From Methanolinea sp. (GTDB lineage: Archaea; Halobacteriota; Methanomicrobia; Methanomicrobiales; Methanospirillaceae), in the NCBI GenBank assembly GCA_030019395.1, contig JASEES010000047.1:62001-126000 (forward strand): a stretch of DNA of 64,000 bases, in the 5' to 3' direction. Shown here in pieces: positions 63,226 through 64,000 of this stretch (the stretch's first letter is position 1; each line of letters opens with the position of its first letter). The notes beneath the pieces were generated by a model. That model had not been told where the DNA came from. It did no database searches and worked only from the letters and a program-made list of their open reading frames with translations. The position numbers were made by a program, and so were the translations under genes.

Positions 63226-64000
63226 GGCTTTCGTATATGGAGACAGTGTACGGCAGGATTTGAGAAAAGAGGGTGTTTGGTCAGAGTTGTTCACAAGGGA
63301 ACCCCTTCTCTTCGTGGTATTCTGCCTGATTGGGTTGATATTCCTGCTTGCCCTGATTGGACCTTTTCTGGTCACCCAGGATCCCAATGCAACAGCTCTC
63401 GGTTATAAAAACCGGGGACCCTCCCTGACCCATCTGTTTGGAACCGACTACCTGGGAAGGGACCTCTTTTCCCGGACCATCTATGGTCTCCGTACCTCGT
63501 TGTTTATTGCAGTTAGCACTATACTACTTACGTTCTTTGTAGGTACTGCAGTTGGCTGTTTCTCTGCATACTGCGGTGGGAGGATAGACGAGGTTCTGGC
63601 ACGTATTATTGATTTGTTTCTTGCATTCCCTGCAATCATTCTGGCGCTTGCGCTGGTCACCCTCCTTGGACCCGGATTACTGAACATGATACTGATCCTG
63701 GTTATTGTGCAATGGGCGTCATTTGCACGATTGATGCGTGGACAGGTGCTCTCCGAAAAATTCCAGGAATACATCCTTTCCTCAAAGGCGGCAGGATTAC
63801 CCGGCTGGTGGATAATCGCCCGCCATCTGGTGCCAAATACCATAATGCCTGTGGTTGTCCTCGCAACCATCGATATTGGTCACACCATCCTCACTATCTC
63901 CACCCTCGGATTTCTGGGTCTTGGAATTCCACCAACAATTCCCGAATGGGGATCGATGATCAATGCGGGCTTAAGTTACATGCGCATCGCACCTCTCAAT
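63218..64000 (+). CDS. nikC: Nickel/oligopeptide ABC permease (second), 3' end outside the window
   Basis: Starts with ATG 63218 inside the end of nikB and is open to the right edge (at least 261 codons). The body has HLFGTDYLGRDLFSRTIYGLR (DppC/NikC signature in outline), six membrane segments, an AKA-like EAA loop (SSKAAGLPGWWIIARHLVP) and the STLGFLGLGIPPTIPEWG block. It is the second pore subunit of the importer. The ATPase genes are expected beyond the edge. Confidence 0.9.
   Translation, partial: MSRAFVYGDSVRQDLRKEGVWSELFTREPLLFVVFCLIGLIFLLALIGPFLVTQDPNATALGYKNRGPSLTHLFGTDYLGRDLFSRTIYGLRTSLFIAVSTILLTFFVGTAVGCFSAYCGGRIDEVLARIIDLFLAFPAIILALALVTLLGPGLLNMILILVIVQWASFARLMRGQVLSEKFQEYILSSKAAGLPGWWIIARHLVPNTIMPVVVLATIDIGHTILTISTLGFLGLGIPPTIPEWGSMINAGLSYMRIAPLN

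Overview
The window is a 64 kb piece of a methanogenic euryarchaeon, most likely of the order Methanomicrobiales (Methanoregula/Methanolinea type). The evidence is archaeal information-processing genes (NreA, LSm, L37e, S3Ae, S15, Pcc1, RecJ-like DHH nuclease, archaeal SepF, initiator tRNA-Met), a methanogenesis marker gene (mmp10, McrA arginine methylase), the thiol:fumarate reductase pair tfrAB, hypF, a class II lysyl-tRNA synthetase, and TATA-box promoters with short or absent leaders. Most of the window is GC-rich, so long antisense shadow ORFs are common. The spans at about 4.0-4.7 kb and 59.8-64 kb are visibly more AT-rich.

Layout. 0-4 kb: an oxygen-defence and redox neighbourhood (carboxymuconolactone decarboxylase-like protein, free-standing desulforedoxin, zinc ribbon, flavoprotein, RadC, rubrerythrin, a glutaredoxin-thioredoxin reductase fusion). 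4-7.3 kb: an AT-rich gap, then amt-glnK with a possible NrpR-type operator, and a glutamine amidotransferase. 7.4-11.6 kb: orphan DNA methylase, dolichol/phytol kinase-like membrane protein, NreA with a PCNA-binding tail, and a truncated histidine kinase. 11.6-21 kb: tfrAB divergent from lysC-purM, then PUA protein-SepF-ZPR1, LSm-L37e-purF and initiator tRNA. 21-33 kb: thioredoxin, ubiX, membrane proteins, an SSS symporter with a 36-residue partner, an Lhr-type helicase, an iron-sulfur flavoprotein plus ABC exporter, lysS and a duplicated DUF350 protein.

33-38.5 kb holds the most striking locus: a 1260-residue secreted protein (seven SBBP propeller blades, four PKD domains, a cohesin-like domain and a terminal dockerin-like module), followed at once by a secreted protein with a related cohesin-like domain, a Thr/Pro minisatellite linker and two PEGA domains. 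This looks like a self-assembling cell-surface scaffold. 38.7-44.4 kb: hypF, divergent from an operon of two winged-helix regulators and a DUF5814-type helicase. 44.5-49.5 kb: a minus-strand run S15-RecJ-like-Pcc1-S3Ae-apgM-methyltransferase, whose S15 leader contains nested inverted repeats. 49.6-59.7 kb: mmp10, two lipoproteins, a DUF504 protein, tRNA-Thr, a broken DUF937 gene, a UvrD helicase-RecB nuclease fusion, a SOUL protein, a QueG-like ferredoxin and a frameshifted AlkD-like gene. 59.8-64 kb: a nickel/oligopeptide ABC importer operon with a methyltransferase inside it and an 18-bp palindrome over the first start codon; it runs off the right edge.
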